Shown here piece after piece: positions 49,330 through 62,497 of a DNA stretch of 64,000 nt. The stretch lies in contig NC_088679.1 of the NCBI RefSeq assembly GCF_950023065.1, positions 23,932,001-23,996,000 of the forward strand, read 5' to 3'. Under the pieces are notes generated by a model. It was given only the letters and a program-made list of their open reading frames with translations. It was not told where the DNA came from and did not search any database. How positions within the stretch are numbered: position 1 is the stretch's first letter; the number at the start of each line of letters is the position of its first letter. Position numbers and translations under genes: made by a program. This DNA is from Planococcus citri. Lineage: Eukaryota; Arthropoda; Insecta; Hemiptera; Pseudococcidae.

Positions 49330-50390
49330 ATCAACTGATGAATGATGAGTTTTTTCTGATTTTCTGTGGTATCTGGAGGTATGTATTTTGATTCAACTCC
49401 TTTCCAACTTTCAACTTTGCTTTTGACAAACAGTTTCATTTTTTCTCAGAATTCTGGAAAAATGGAAATTTTCTTTGGTTTCCAATTGAAGTAGTTGTTG
49501 ACTTGGGATCCAACCCATCTTTTGACTTTTTTCTGCAATTATTTTTTATTGAAGTATGAAAATACTTTGGGTGTTTTACGACTGAAACAATTTTTTGGAA
49601 TGAGCTACATACCTGAAAGTGTCTTATCAGGTCATCAAAGTGATCAAAAAGTCATCCTTCTGACCAAAAATTAATCGAATTTTCTTCACACCGAATGGCA
49701 ATTTGTCAAAAATGCAGAAATTATTATAGAAAGTATTCATGAATTGATCTCTCCAATTATTAAAAATTACGAATTGGTGAAAAAATTGGCAAAATCAAGC
49801 ACAATTTTGCAAAAATTGCTAAAATAAATTGTTGAAACGTAATACCTTGTGCTTAAATTGGATAAAAATTGATGAAATATTGTGAAAAATTGAGCAAAAA
49901 AAGCTGAAAAAAATCGTACAAAATTACGAAAAATGAACCAAGCATTGAAATGAAATGAAATCTTGATAAAAATCACTCAGAATAACAAAAAATCGTAAAA
50001 TCGTCGTAGAAATAATATATTGAAAGTTACCAAAAATTGATAGAAGTTCAGTGATAATGGTGTCATCAACGCAGAAAATGTAGGTAAAAATCTTGACTAA
50101 TGAAATTTTTTCATTATTTTTCCTGCGATCAGTGAAAAATTCTATAAAAGTAACTCATCTGAGTTGAATAAGAAGCCTGAGTGATTTTTTAAATAAGGTC
50201 ATCCTAAAATGAAAATTTGGTCATCCAAAAGTCATCAAAACGTCACCGTTTTACATTTTTTTCGAACCATTAGGCACCTTGTTAACGTGTATTCAATGTG
50301 GCCATTTTGAAGTTGAAATTATTCTTCTACTCACTTTTTCCAAATACGAGTGAAATGTTCTGAAAACTCCTGTGATTTCAAACCAGTTTG
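49330..50390. other. AT-rich upstream region, nothing recognised
   Basis: Mostly A-rich, low-complexity sequence with AAAAATTG-type units between the direct repeats and the transporter's probable first exon. Confidence 0.4.
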
Positions 50391-50399
50391 CGAACGTGT

Positions 50400-50599
50400 C
50401 TAGCCATAAAACAGAACCGATTGGTGCGGGTCCGGCGTGACGGACTATGTGCACGTGTATTGCGAACGACAGGAGCGGCGGTGGTCTAATCGAGTGCGGC
50501 CATGTCCACTGGCACTACCACCATTGTCGGCTGCAGCTTTTAATTAATCAATTAATCGTGGACCGCGAATTCGGCCAGTCCGCCAGTCCGCCAGTCAGG
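50400..50599 (+). other. Probable non-coding first exon of the transporter gene
   Basis: A short block much richer in GC than its surroundings ends in a good donor, CAGG|GTAAGA at 50600. The next matching acceptor is TTTCACGCAG at 51065, six bases before the transporter's ATG. An in-frame stop (51045-51047) separates that ATG from upstream sequence, so an untranslated leader spliced from here explains the arrangement. The transcription start is not visible; the left limit is approximate. Confidence 0.5.
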
Positions 50600-50978
50600 G
50601 TAAGAAAGAAGCACGTTTTTGTATGTAATACGGATGCGGCGGATAACTAGCAATAATTTTTAATCCTCGCGTAGGCGTTTGTTGGTTTCCGCAGTCGCAG
50701 TCCTAACTGAATCCATGTGTGGATGCGGCGTTAAACCAGCATCTACGAGAAAAATTTACTCTTCGTAGGTATGTACGTACTCATAAGCTGCCATAGTCTA
50801 GTGTCAACGGTCAAGTGTGATTGTCACTGTTGGTCTACCATACGAGTAAATTGAAATGTTAAATGTTTGTTACTCTTACTTTAACTCTCACTAGTGTCTA
50901 ATCTACATAGGAGTAGTCTAGTGAAGATTCGCGCTTTCGTGCTTCGTGCATCTACATCTACAAATGCTTTGTTCGAAC

Positions 50979-51047
50979 ATGGCTATGGAGATGGAGATGG
51001 ATTCGATCAACGACAAACTAGACACACTACTTATCGTAATGGTATGA
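50979..51047 (+). other. Possible upstream ORF (unspliced leader)
   Basis: An ATG followed by repeated Met-Glu codons opens a 22-codon frame ending in TGA at 51045-51047, in phase with the main start. It would matter only if transcription started nearby or the leader intron were retained. In the spliced model it lies within the intron. Confidence 0.25.
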
Positions 51048-51071
51048 TTTCTGTATTTCACGCAGATCAAG

Positions 51072-54000
51072 ATGAAGATGGCTGGCACGACGACTTCCAG
51101 CGATACAAGCGCAGGAACTGGTCGACCACGCGAACGCGAAATTGAAAGGTCCTACAGTAGCGACGCGTTCCGAGAAAAATTTCAAATGAAAAAGGAGCTC
51201 GGCTTACTGGAGGGAGTCGCCATCATTTTGGGAATTATTCTAGGATCGGGTAAAACGTTGAAAATTTTGAGTAGACTACTCGTAGCTTAGTGTAGGTGAG
51301 TTCGAGTAGATTGTGGATATAGATACCTATAGCGGCGTACAACTTTGTTACAGGCATATTCATATCGCCGAGCGGCGTTTACGAAGAGGCCGGGTCGTCC
51401 GGCTTCACATTGGTCATATGGGTGCTATGCGGCGTTTTGTCTATGATAGGCGCCATGTGTTACGCTGAACTGGGCACTTCTATACTCAAATCGGGAGGCG
51501 ATTACGCCTACATTCGCGAAGGTTACGGCTCATTACCAGCATTTCTTTTCTTGTGGGATGCTGTCATTGTGTTTGTGTGCGTATCATTCTATGATTCTAC
51601 CTCTGTCCTCTACCTATATACAGCTATTACCTACTCACTATTTGATGACTAATCTTTCATACCTACCTATACTGTTACGGTTACTGTTTGATGATTTGCA
51701 GACCAACAACGAACGCTATAATGGGCCTGACTTTCGCCAATTACATCACGCAACCCTTTTTCCCTGGCTGTGCTCCGCCTGACACCGCCATTAGATTGCT
51801 GGCTGCCGTCATCATTTGTTAGTACTCGACACTCGTACCACCCTCTAGGTAGGCTAAACGCGTTGATTTTTGCAAATTTTACTTTTCTAGGTTTTTTGAC
51901 GTTCATCAATTGCTATGACGTGAAGCTAACCACTCGAGCTCAAAATATATTCATGTTTGCCAAAATTGGCGCTGTGTCTGTGATCATAGTCGTCGGACTA
52001 GCAGCCTTATATTTCAGTAAATACTCGTACCTATACGTAGATAGCTAATTCTAATTTGAGCGATCTTATCGACCTTCACCTAGATCTAATATCTAATTAT
52101 GGTCCGTCGTTCCGCCAGATAAAGGCGCCAATTTTGAGAATCTGTGGCAAGGCACAACCAACAACCCTGGCAAAATGGCGATAGCGTTTTATTCAGGAAT
52201 ATTCTGCTATTCTGGATGGTACGTAACAGCAGGCTAACAGACTATACAATATACATAGGTACCTATAGTTCCTACAATCGTAGGTAACTATACTTGTACC
52301 CTGATCGCTGATCGCTGATTGCTGTTTACTCTCTCTCTGTCTTTATTCCAGGAGTTATTTAAATTTCATGACCGAAGAGCTAAAGGATCCTCATGTGTAA
52401 GTCTCTGCTGAACCTACAACCGTACCGTACCTTACCCTACACCGCGTACAATAAGAGTCTATGTACTTACAGCTGTTTCTCCTTGTCTTTGTTTTGGGCA
52501 GCAATCTTCCAAGAGCTATTTACATTTCTGTACCGATCGTCACATTGATTTATGTACTGGCCAACGTCGCTTATATATCCGTACTAACTCCTCAAGAAAT
52601 GATATCATCTCACGCCATCGCAGTCGTAAGTACCTCTACCATACCAACGAGTAAAATACTCGACACTCGTACCTTCAGGCTTCAGCAAAGACTGCGATCT
52701 GCGGTATGTGTACTGCCGTGTAAGCTTAAGCCTAGCTGCAAGGATGAGGATGCGCGGATGCATTTTGTTTACGACTATTTGTATTTATAGACATTTGCCG
52801 AGCATATTTTTGGCTCATTCACCTGGATCATGTCGTTGATGGTTGCCGTCGGAGCAGCTGGTAGCTTAAGCGTACACATTATGACTTCTTCGCGGTATGT
52901 ACCTACAAGTATATACATACTCCTACGAGTATGAGGAGCGATATTGCCAATATATTCCAAAGTGCCCTTAGTCCATTTTTTTCGAATGGCGTTTTTAAAA
53001 GAAATAACGTTTCAAAACGTTGAATTTTTTTTAGCGGTATCTGGCGGATGAAGTGTATACTGTATACCTACACCTACGTAGGAGTACACTCCTACATCAT
53101 AAATCCACCCAAATAAAGTGTTAAACTCGCTTAAACAGACAAAGATTAAAGGGGGAATTTCAAAAGGTGCGTGTAGGGTGTTTCGGAATATCGCTCCTCA
53201 TATCTACTTGCTACACGATCAACCGATCAACCGTGTGCAACATGAGCGTTTAGCGTAGCTTCAGTCATGATTTCTTCGAAGGAAGTTGTAGCCTATAGAT
53301 ATACTAGTACCTACTAAGTAGATAAAGGAATATTTTGAACGCAAACGATAGGAGTATCAACATTTTTGGCGAAATTCGATGAAAATAGGCATGGAATACC
53401 TATACCTACTCTCTAAATTTGAATGATTTTTACTGACCAATTCAGCAGATTTTTTACTGTTTTGCAGTAAAAAACTACTGCTTTTAAGAAGCCAAAATGT
53501 CGTGACTGCTAAGCAGTGAAATTTCACTGTTTCAAATTTAGAGAGTACATACACAATTACACATAGGTACTGAGACAATAAAATGAAAACACGTCTTTTG
53601 AAAGCGTTAATCTTATTTCACATTGCCAAAGCGGTATTCTGAAAATGAAACAATTTTCCAATTTACCTTATTTATCGCCGTTGTAAATTAATTTCAGCAT
53701 GTGCTTTGTGGGTGCTCGAAGTGGTCATTTTCCAGTCATGTTATCCTATATAAACATCCATAAGCTAACACCTACTCCTTCTTTGGTGTTCATGGTAAGT
53801 GTGTAGGTGTAGAAAGGAGGCTTTTTCTGCTTTTTCTGGCTTGATTCGAAAGATTCTCTCGATTTCAAGAGGTGAATTCATACAGGGTACAGGAGCATAA
53901 CAAAATTGTTTTTTTTTTTTTTTTGTTGGCAGAGTATTTTATCGTTGGTGATGCTATGTACTAGCGATATTTATGTATTAATTACATATTCGAGTTTTGT

Positions 54001-54796
54001 CGAGTCCTTCTTCATAATGCTATCCGTGTTCAGTGTACTACTTTCGAGATGGAATAAGCCTAATTTACAACGTCCCATCCGAGTGAGTACCATCGACATA
54101 ATACATATTACATATTACGTATCAGGCTACCTACAGGTTTTTTGGATCAAGTATAGGTTTACAGAAAATCAGTAGGTAATTTTTCCATCGAGTCTCTAGA
54201 TGTTCGGCGAATAAAGTAGGTACCTAGGTACTTACTCGTACCTAATAAACAATTGGTTCTCTCCTTCTAACCTAGGTAGAAGTACCTATCTATTTTGTGA
54301 TTGCAAAAGTGAAACGTGAAAAGTTAGGTTAGGTACCGATCCTATACCGTATAGGCGTATACCTACTTGTTTTTCAATTTTCAGGTGCCACTCGTTGTTC
54401 CTATAATTTTTGTTATTGTGAGCTTATTTTTGGTAATACTGCCGTGCTACGTGCGGCCAGTGCAGGTCGCAATTGGCGTATCAATAACACTAGCGGGTTT
54501 GCCAGTGTACTTCCTTTTCATACAATCTCCTCACAGGTCCAGCTGGTTCCATAATATCATTGGTAAGTACATACCCCACGGTACCTATACCCACTTGTTC
54601 GAATAGATCTGAACCAACATGTTAGGTCTAGTCTAGCGTACCTAAACCTATAGATATGTACATATCTATTATCTACTATGAGTACCTAGTTGTCTCAAAT
54701 AGGTATGTACTTATATTGTAATTTTTCCATTTTACAGAGGAGTCGACGCGGGCTGTTCAAAAATTATTTTTGTGTACTTGCGAAGATGATGCGTGA
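51072..54796 (+). CDS. SLC7/LAT-type amino-acid transporter light subunit
   Basis: Plasma-membrane amino-acid exchanger subunit of the L-type/y+L/b0,+ group (SLC7A5-A11 relatives; Drosophila relatives include minidiscs and genderblind). Twelve coding exons: 51072-51249, 51354-51576, 51702-51817, 51891-52016, 52119-52218, 52352-52396, 52502-52625, 52791-52894, 53698-53794, 53933-54082, 54385-54562, 54738-54796. They give 1500 nt (499 residues plus TGA), all with GT-AG introns and consistent phases. Seen: GSGIFISPSGVY from residue 58 (substrate-binding glycine loop of TM1), YAELGTSILKSGGDYAYIRE, FCYSGWSYLNFMTEELKDP (243-261, unwound TM6), and Cys157 in PFFPGCAPPD, the cysteine that links to a 4F2hc/CD98 heavy chain. 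The length fits the family. The first in-frame ATG after a stop was chosen; Met3 is an alternative. Odd: Val134 stands where relatives usually have Arg before Pro. The exact orthologue is not assigned. Confidence 0.95.
52932..53200. mobile_element. 269-bp MITE in intron 8 of the transporter
   Basis: The ends are exact inverted copies of TGAGGAGCGATATT, with TA on both sides (52930-52931, 53201-53202). The interior is non-coding. It accounts for part of the unusual size of intron 8 (803 bp against 73-302 bp for the others). Confidence 0.8.
53409..53545. mobile_element. 137-bp MITE in intron 8 of the transporter
   Basis: CTCTCTAAATTTGAA at the left pairs with TTCAAATTTAGAGAG at the right, with TA at 53407-53408 and 53546-53547. 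The interior carries repeated ACTGC/GCAGT strings. It is the second TA-flanked insertion in the same intron. Confidence 0.8.
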
Positions 54797-56530
54797 AAGC
54801 AGCGCAGTTCTGCGCCATACTCGTACCGAATTATTTTCCGTTCTGTTCTGTTCAATTAATTTCATCTACGAGTACTACATGTTACCGCTCCGAGAGGGTG
54901 CGATTACACTCGTAATTACTTATTGCCATTAAGCAAGATTATTTTGCGGAGAATTACCTTTTACGAGTCGTGTGTCTAGGTACTTGCCCGCAGCTATTCC
55001 ATACCAAGGCTCATATAGGAGTAACACTCTGGGTGAGATTCCTGACAGTTCCCTGGGATCTTTCTTTATCAGCCATAAACGTCAGATATTGTCCACTCCT
55101 GTGATTATTTGAGCACTTGCTCCTATTGAGTCAACCTCTCGACACTGTCGACAGCTTTGACTCACTGAGGTTAATTTGGCAATGGTGTAGAAATCATCTG
55201 CAGGGTTTTCCCCTTGTGGTCTTATTGTTGAGGCCTGCACACCATATTGTGCCTCAAAGCACCCATACTGATACCAAGAGGTGTATTCTCCACAATTTGA
55301 TTCATATTTATGAAACTTTTATCTGGACTTGAATTAACTGCACCTACTTATGTATTAGTTTTAAGTTGAATTATTATTTTTTCTCTGGAACTACTCGACC
55401 AACTGCTTTGAAAATTATAACATAGATTCTTCTTGAGTTTTTTTAATTTTTCTACATAATCATCGGATAATTCTCAATAGGCACTTGTTATACCGATGAA
55501 CTATACACGATAATCCATCCAAAGAAAAATTCTGTAGTGATTTTTGGAAGAAAGCAGACACCGCTAGTCCGCTATCCTCACTTTGTCGTCAGTTTTGAAT
55601 CGTTGTCCTTCTAATGCCTTCTCTAATATGTACATATGTACCTACACTGCACTTATTAGCCACCCAATTGTGCAATTACACGCCGACTTTCTCAAATTGG
55701 TTTCTCCATCACTCCGTGCAATTTCAAAATTGGAAATTTACAAAATTTAACAAAAAAAAAAAAATCCCGAATATCAGTCGATGCTCTATTGTTGACATGT
55801 CGACTGTCGAGTCCGCCGATTATGGTTTCACATCGTTTCGAACGGAGTCTTCGGAAAATGTTCAAAAATTCCAACGACTAGGTCGAAAAATTTCAGTAAA
55901 ATCCGTTGAAATGAACTTGAGCGCAGCGCCCACGAAATGTACTCGTAGATAGGTAACTAGAATTTCTTCCTCGACCAATCACCCATCGCCGAGCCGAGCC
56001 GTTTTTTCAAAGTTGGCTGCGCTTCTACCTGCTCAGCTGAATTGTAAAATTTACGCTCTCTCGGCTAATTTGGTGAAATTTTGATCTTTAAATTTAATCC
56101 TCCTCAAAAACTGACAAAAAATCGAATAGGCAATGTAATGCACCCGAATGCACCTATAGATAGGTAAGTATACTCGTCCAACTCGAGACTCGAGTGATTG
56201 AAACCATAACTGGGCGAGTGCCGAGTGGTAATGTACTCGTATGTATTCGGGTATTTTTGCATGCTTTTTAGATTTGTGATTCATTTGTACGACTTGTAAC
56301 TCAAGTAGGTAGGCTATACCGGGAAAGAGGAGGAGAGGGTGTGGGTCTGCGGGTGTTACTGAAAATGTGCATTACATTTGATTGAAATCTGATTTGTTTG
56401 TTGTCTGTTTTGTTGTTCAAAGCATCTGTCGAGTTACTGACTTACTTGCACCATTGAACTAAAGCTCTTTACATTGAACTGTCGTTATCAAGCAGTGTTG
56501 TCAGTTTGATGATTTTAAAATAATTTTCCA
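54797..56530. other. Transporter 3' region and unexplained segment
   Basis: The first part should hold the 3'UTR of the transporter, but I saw no clear AATAAA close to the stop. At about 55075-55320 the - strand stays open for about 80 codons without an ATG and reads protein-like (for example ENPADDFYTIAKL and QSCRQCREVDSIG). I do not recognise it; it could be a transposon fragment. The remainder to 56.5 kb has nothing I can support. Confidence 0.35.
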
Positions 56531-56534
56531 AAAT

Positions 56535-56950
56535 TTATAACATCAATATTTATTTGTATTTCACTATTTAAAAAAAAAAAAGGAGGAAACATGATCGGTA
56601 ATATTGATTTTAATGAAACATAACAAAACTATTTACAAGTCTTAAGGTCTATATAAATACATAGTTAACTTATTACAATATTACGTAACTATATAATTTA
56701 TTGTTTACAAACACGTATAACAAAATATCTACAAAATTATTAAATTCTTATCGTCGGGGGTTCCCCTCGGTTGTAAAAATCGTACTCGCATTACGGGCTC
56801 GAGTTGTACATATAACATCGAATTTGTCGGAAATTCGAACAGTCGTCTTTTTTTTTATTTTTCGCCGGCACGTGCCTGCCTTTAGAAAAATAAGGCAGCG
56901 AAAATTTAACAATATTGGGTAATGACGCGTTATCTAAAGACAGAAAGAAT
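56535..56950 (-). other. Candidate 3'UTR of a minus-strand transcript
   Basis: Read on the - strand, 56950-56535 has the texture of an insect 3'UTR: runs such as TTGTAAATAGTTTTGTTATG, several ATAAAT/AATAAA strings (AATAAATTATATAG and CAAATAAATATTGATG) and no long open frame. The AATAAA near 56550 would place a poly(A) site near 56530, convergent with the transporter gene. It could be an alternative 3' end of the Beat-like gene. The call rests on composition only. Confidence 0.35.
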
Positions 56951-56999
56951 TAATCCGTGGAGAGCCATTAACACCCACAAATATAACGTATACGGCGTG

Positions 57000-59900
57000 G
57001 TATTTGATATTCCTGAAATACAACAAATAATATTTATCATTTTAATGTATTATATTATATTATTCGAGAGCGTGGCATAATTTAAATGTACGAATATTTT
57101 ATTCACTAGAATGAAATAATTTCAATGAAAAATTCCTATCGTTTGTTGGTCTCGAACTTGAACTACTTTTTGAAAAAAAAGATAGCATTTTGGTATCTCA
57201 GTTTAGATGAAATTGGGCTTTACCACTCTTTTATTATGGCGTATTGGTTTTATTGTGTTGGTCTTTTAAAAGTCGTGCTGTATCCGCAATGTACGTACGA
57301 GTACTTTCCACTTGGTGCAATATTATGATTGTCTATAATGTTAGTTCATAAAAAGCCCATAATCTATTCGAATCACTTTGAATGCATACATATGGTAGGT
57401 ACGAGTATGCTACATAATTTAGATCACGTTTCGCATTGTATCAGGTTAATTTGAGACCAAACATAGAATGAAATTCGAATGATAATTCAAGCTGATTGCT
57501 TTTTATTTTATTTTTTATTTCGCCTTTGTTGGAAATTTATTCACATACAGAATCACGCCTAGCGTAAAAGTTCACGTTAATTTTACTCTTTACGCATACG
57601 CAGAACTGTAAAAAGAACGCCGAATGTCGCTATATCTGTCGTGATAAATCAGTTTCTCGATAAAAACGTCTAAATATAACAATTCCGTCGATAATCTATT
57701 TCCTCGATTTGTTCTTAAAAAGTGATACATCGACGAGCTCACACAGCGAAAGAGAGAGAAGAAAGTCGAAATGAAAAAAATAGATTAAATCTAAACGCGC
57801 GGAGAAATGAAATGATAAATAATGGCTACAGTAAAGACTGCCTTGAAAGCCTGAATACATAAAATTCCTATTAGCAAAAAAGCCTAAGTCTTTTAAAAAT
57901 TTTCTCTTTTTGTGAAAAAAATTTCGTTTGCGTCAAATGTAACGAGGCAGCTTGTCAACAAAGCCAATACACTTATACGAAAAAAAGGAGGGGTCTGTTT
58001 CGAGAAAAACATGCTTTTCCAATGTGCTTTTTTCCCCCTTTCGCTATACATTATTTTCTTCTTTAAAGATAAATATTTTTCCAGCATTTCTTTAAAATTA
58101 TTGTCCGTGTTTTTTTTTTTTTTTATCTGAAATGTGCTATTTAAGTGGAAGATTTATAGAGACGGTTGTGTGTCTCGGTTCAAGTTTTAAAGTCGGCTGA
58201 TAGTGAGGGATACGAATGACCTTGAGAAGCGATCCGATTTTTACGTTGGTGGTTGATTTTGTGGTTTTGTGTTGATGTAAATTTTTTTCACGCTGTGTGA
58301 TGTATGATGGGTAATCTGATATGAGGAATTTTAAATACTTGTCTTATGAGTGTTGTTTAATTTTGAAGGAATTCTGCACCTGGATCGAATATCAGAAAAT
58401 TTCAGCCCCCCTCTCCCTCTGACTGAATGATTCTTCGTACGAACATTGGTTGTGATATTTGGTGAAAGAGGAGAGATTCGTCGAACTTGGAATCAAGGTA
58501 TTCGTTTTCAAATACGGGAGGGGGGGTTGAAAGTAGATAAAAGATGTAGTTCTGAAATTGTGTTGAATGAACTTCGGATGGATTTAACGTTTAAGTTTTT
58601 CGATTTTCAAAAAAAAAATTGGATGTTTTTTTAATAAAAACTCGTAATTTGCAAGATTTTCCAACTGAGAATCTGAAAGTATCATTTTTTTGAAAATTCT
58701 GTAGAAACTCACGAAAATCAGGTTACAGTTCGAGATTAATTTTAGTGAAAACCCTTTTTTGCATTTTCTTTAAATATTTAAACATATTTTTTTATTGTTC
58801 AAAATGATTGAATTTTGAACTAGAAATTCCAGGTTTTTTTTTCTCACGATTCGAATATTTTTTTCTAGCTGCCATTCGTGAATCATGAAAATTACTAGCC
58901 ATGAATCACGTTCACGGGTCATTTTTTATCTCGTTTTCTTCATCAAATAAAATTACTTCCAAAGGTTCGATTTTTGCAAAATTTTACTCACATTTTGACA
59001 TATTCGTATTTCATCAATTTTGAATGATATTATTAGCATTTCGTGCCAAGTTCACCTCAATTTGATTCTCTCAAATTTTATTAATTTTATTTGTCATGTT
59101 CATAAATTTCATAATCGACACAATTGAATTTTCAAACGATTTGCCACGATTCTGAGATTCATTTCATTTTGGTTATTTTTAATTGTTCTGTGTCATTTTA
59201 ACAAGTTTCAACATTGTTGAAGGCATCTTTTGCTAAATTTTTTAAAAATCAACTTTCTCCTTGTATGTAATTTCAAGTTTTTTTTTTTTGCTACACTTTT
59301 GGTGCTGTGTTTCTGTAAACGTGTAATTTTTGCCAATTTTAATTCAGTAATAATGATGATTCAATAATTTTTTATAAATTTTGTTGTGCTGTTTTTTTCC
59401 TCTTCCATTGAAAAAGTAATTTTCGATTTCTGAAGACTCGATTTTTTGAATGTGATATGGTATTATTTTTGTATAGTTTTGATGAATTTTCAGAATATTT
59501 GGTCAATTTTCAATAATGCAGGTGACTTGCAAGGTATTCAAATTTCGACACATTCAACAAGGTTTAATCGTTTTTATGGTAGTTTGATGTTTTGAGCAAT
59601 TGTTGCAAAGATTTTGTTGAAATTTCATCTGGAGTATTTTTGGTATCTTTCGAATGATTTCTCATTTCTATGTAAATTTTACTGTGTTTGTGATATACTT
59701 CGTGTGTTTTTTTCACAATCTCATTCAATTTCGATAATATTTAACGAATTTTTCGTAATAATTCCTAGATATAATTTTTTTTCATGTTTGATTATTTTTG
59801 CAACATTTTGCTCGATTTTGGCAGTGATTCATCAATTTTTATTGATTTTAATGATTTTTTAAAGTGACTTTTCGACGCGTTTTTCAAGTAGTTTTTTGGC

Positions 59901-62490
59901 CCCTTTGCTCAATTATGTTGATTTTTCATCATTTTAGAAATGAATGGGTGATTTTCAATAACGAAGAGGTTAATTCAACTTTTTTTTTGTGCTGTCTGCA
60001 TTCTAAACAAATATGTGAATTTTGAAAATATTCGGTAATTTTTAGTGTACCAATTTCGCCTTCAACTGTTGAAGTTCTTATTTCCGTTTTTTTTTCTCCA
60101 AATAATGGATGATTAAACAATTAGCCGAAAATAGTATACCAGTAACGAAAGGAATAATTGACACATCTGGTAGATTGTCTCAAACACGATTATGAAACAA
60201 TCGAAATCAATTCGTGATATTTATAATTATCCATCATGCTCCGAAAGTCTTTACTTTTTATTCACGATATTTTTCTCGTAAGTGTTCCTGTTCAACTACA
60301 ATGAATCGAAATAAAACACTAAGGAGCCCTTCTGACAAATCCTCTACACCTCTTCTCTTGTATGTATTTATCTAACGGTGATATTTTCCCGGCAAAAATA
60401 CTGGTCCCTATTTAAACAACTCAAGGAAACAAATTGATTTTTTCAGCTGTTAACTTATGGATGATTTCAGATATTTTATTGATGAAATTGAAGACCTCAA
60501 TTTCTTTCAACCACACAATTTACGTTGCACTTCCAAAAATGTATCCAATTTCCTCGCAAATTCCCCATAGTCTCAAAAAAATGAGCACCACAAGGCTCTA
60601 ATTCGGCCTTCGGGTCTCAATGAACTTCCCCAGCCACTTTTTTTTTTTGAATTGAAGACCTGTTCCCCGTACTGAACTGGGAATGAAAGAAAACCCGTTG
60701 AAAATTCATTCGCGTATAAAAATGCTGAATTGAATTTTAATCCGAAAAAGAATAACGTTGAATTTTTCTCATTGAAAGAATTACCCACTTGGCTAAAGTG
60801 CTAAACACGGAATCATCGTTCGACTGTGTTTATTTTCAACTTAACGCATAGAGCCTTAACAGCAAAAAGCCCTCGAAAGCTGCGAGTATTCGTACATTTA
60901 AACGTGCACGCTGAAGATTAATACATTTTAACCATAATATTACGCGTGTATAGTCGAATAATTGCATAAAATGCAGGAAAAAGAACCTTTTTTTTGTTCA
61001 TTTGTTGAGACATCTCGAGTGGGTTACTAGTTGGTAAAGAGCACAGCTTACATAGTCATTTATTCCAAAGGAAAATATTACCTTTTTAAAAATTGGCCGA
61101 ATATGGTGAACTTTGAAATATGTTTTTTCGAGTGTACACAAAACTTGAAAGTAAAATTTATGGTATGCGGGTCAGTGGTCATTTGGAGTGTGATATACCG
61201 CAGGTAGACTCGTGTTTTTTCCTTTTTTACGCTTTTTTTTTTTTTTTTTTTTTTTTTTTTTGTTCTATAATCATCTAGCTTTTTCATTTCGCGAAGTAAA
61301 AAAATTTCGAAGCGAAATGCGCGCGTTTTACTTTACATGAAAATACGTAGGTAATATTTTTACTCGACAAATTGTTACCGTTTCTTTGAAGCGAGTTAGT
61401 TTTCCTTTCATGAAAAAGTTTCCTTAAAATATTATTTTTGTTTGCTTAGATTTGTTGTGTTTTGACGAAAATATGTGTACTACGCGTACGCCGCCGTTAA
61501 AGTAGAAAATTCGCAATTTCATTGCGATTAAAGTCGAATACACTTTTTTTCTCAATTTTCTACGTTTACAACGGGTTAAAACGAAAAAAAAAAAAAAGCG
61601 CACGGAGTAAAATTATTTCGACTTGAATGCTTTTGTCTCATTTATGTTTTCGTATATATCTTGACGAATGTACACTTTTTTATTTTTTTATTTTCATATT
61701 GTACTCGGTATTTATTCTACTTTAGACGTGAAATTTTTATTGTTAGATTAGCCTTTTCGTGCAGCTGAATAGCTTCGTTGAAGTATACGAAATATATGTA
61801 GGAGGATTGCATTAGGAGGATTTGAAAACGTACGAGATGTTTGCCCTCCGTAGGCGTAAGTCTGTCTAATTGCGATTTTTATTTCTCTTTAAATCCAAGT
61901 GGAAAAAAATTAGCCTCGTAGAAGTGAAAAATTCACGTAGCGTTGACTTTTCTGGTTCAAGAATTGGAATTTTTTGATGGCAAATTGAAATCGAACGAGA
62001 AAAAATGCGTAGACGAATTGTTTAAGAGTCGAAAACAACATCGAGACTGTCAAAGCCTCCGCTTTTCGGTTTTTTTTTCTTCCTCTTCTTTTAAACCAAA
62101 AAATAATTCAACTTGTTTCATTCAAACTACTTTCGAAAAATTTGGGTCTGTTCCAAATTGAAAAAAACAAGCGAATTTTTCAAATAAAATCAATTTTGTT
62201 AAACTTGCTAGCATTTTAAGCATTGATTTTCACGCTGATTTATCGTTCATTTTCAATACTTAGGGAGATATTCGGACTTTTATTACCCAAGTTGCGCGAT
62301 TGAAAAAGCTTTCTCATTTATTCGACCCGGTTTTTCGCTATGGAAAAATAGTGCCATTAATTTGAGAATTTGTATGTGTGTCTTTTTTTTCCCCTCCTTT
62401 CGACGTCTTTTCGTTAGATGGCGATGATTATTTGTAAAAAAAATCTACATACGAGTCTACATCTATCTTGGAAAGAATATACGAAAATAT
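57000..62490. other. Gene-free stretch, regulatory-looking in parts
   Basis: No exon was recognised on either strand. 57.5-57.8 and 60.8-62.3 kb are non-repetitive and CpG-containing, while 58.6-60.1 kb is T-rich low-complexity DNA. If the Beat-like exon continues to lower coordinates, this is intron. Confidence 0.45.
61233..61261. repeat. Poly-T tract of 29 bases
   Basis: An uninterrupted homopolymer, likely length-variable. It could mark the A-tail of a retroposed sequence on the - strand, but no retrogene body was recognised beside it. Confidence 0.8.
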
Positions 62491-62497
62491 GTTATAC

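Noticed and set aside
50894..51145. 83-codon frame overlapping the transporter start
   Set aside because: It is out of phase with the transporter, begins without ATG, and crosses the inferred leader intron.
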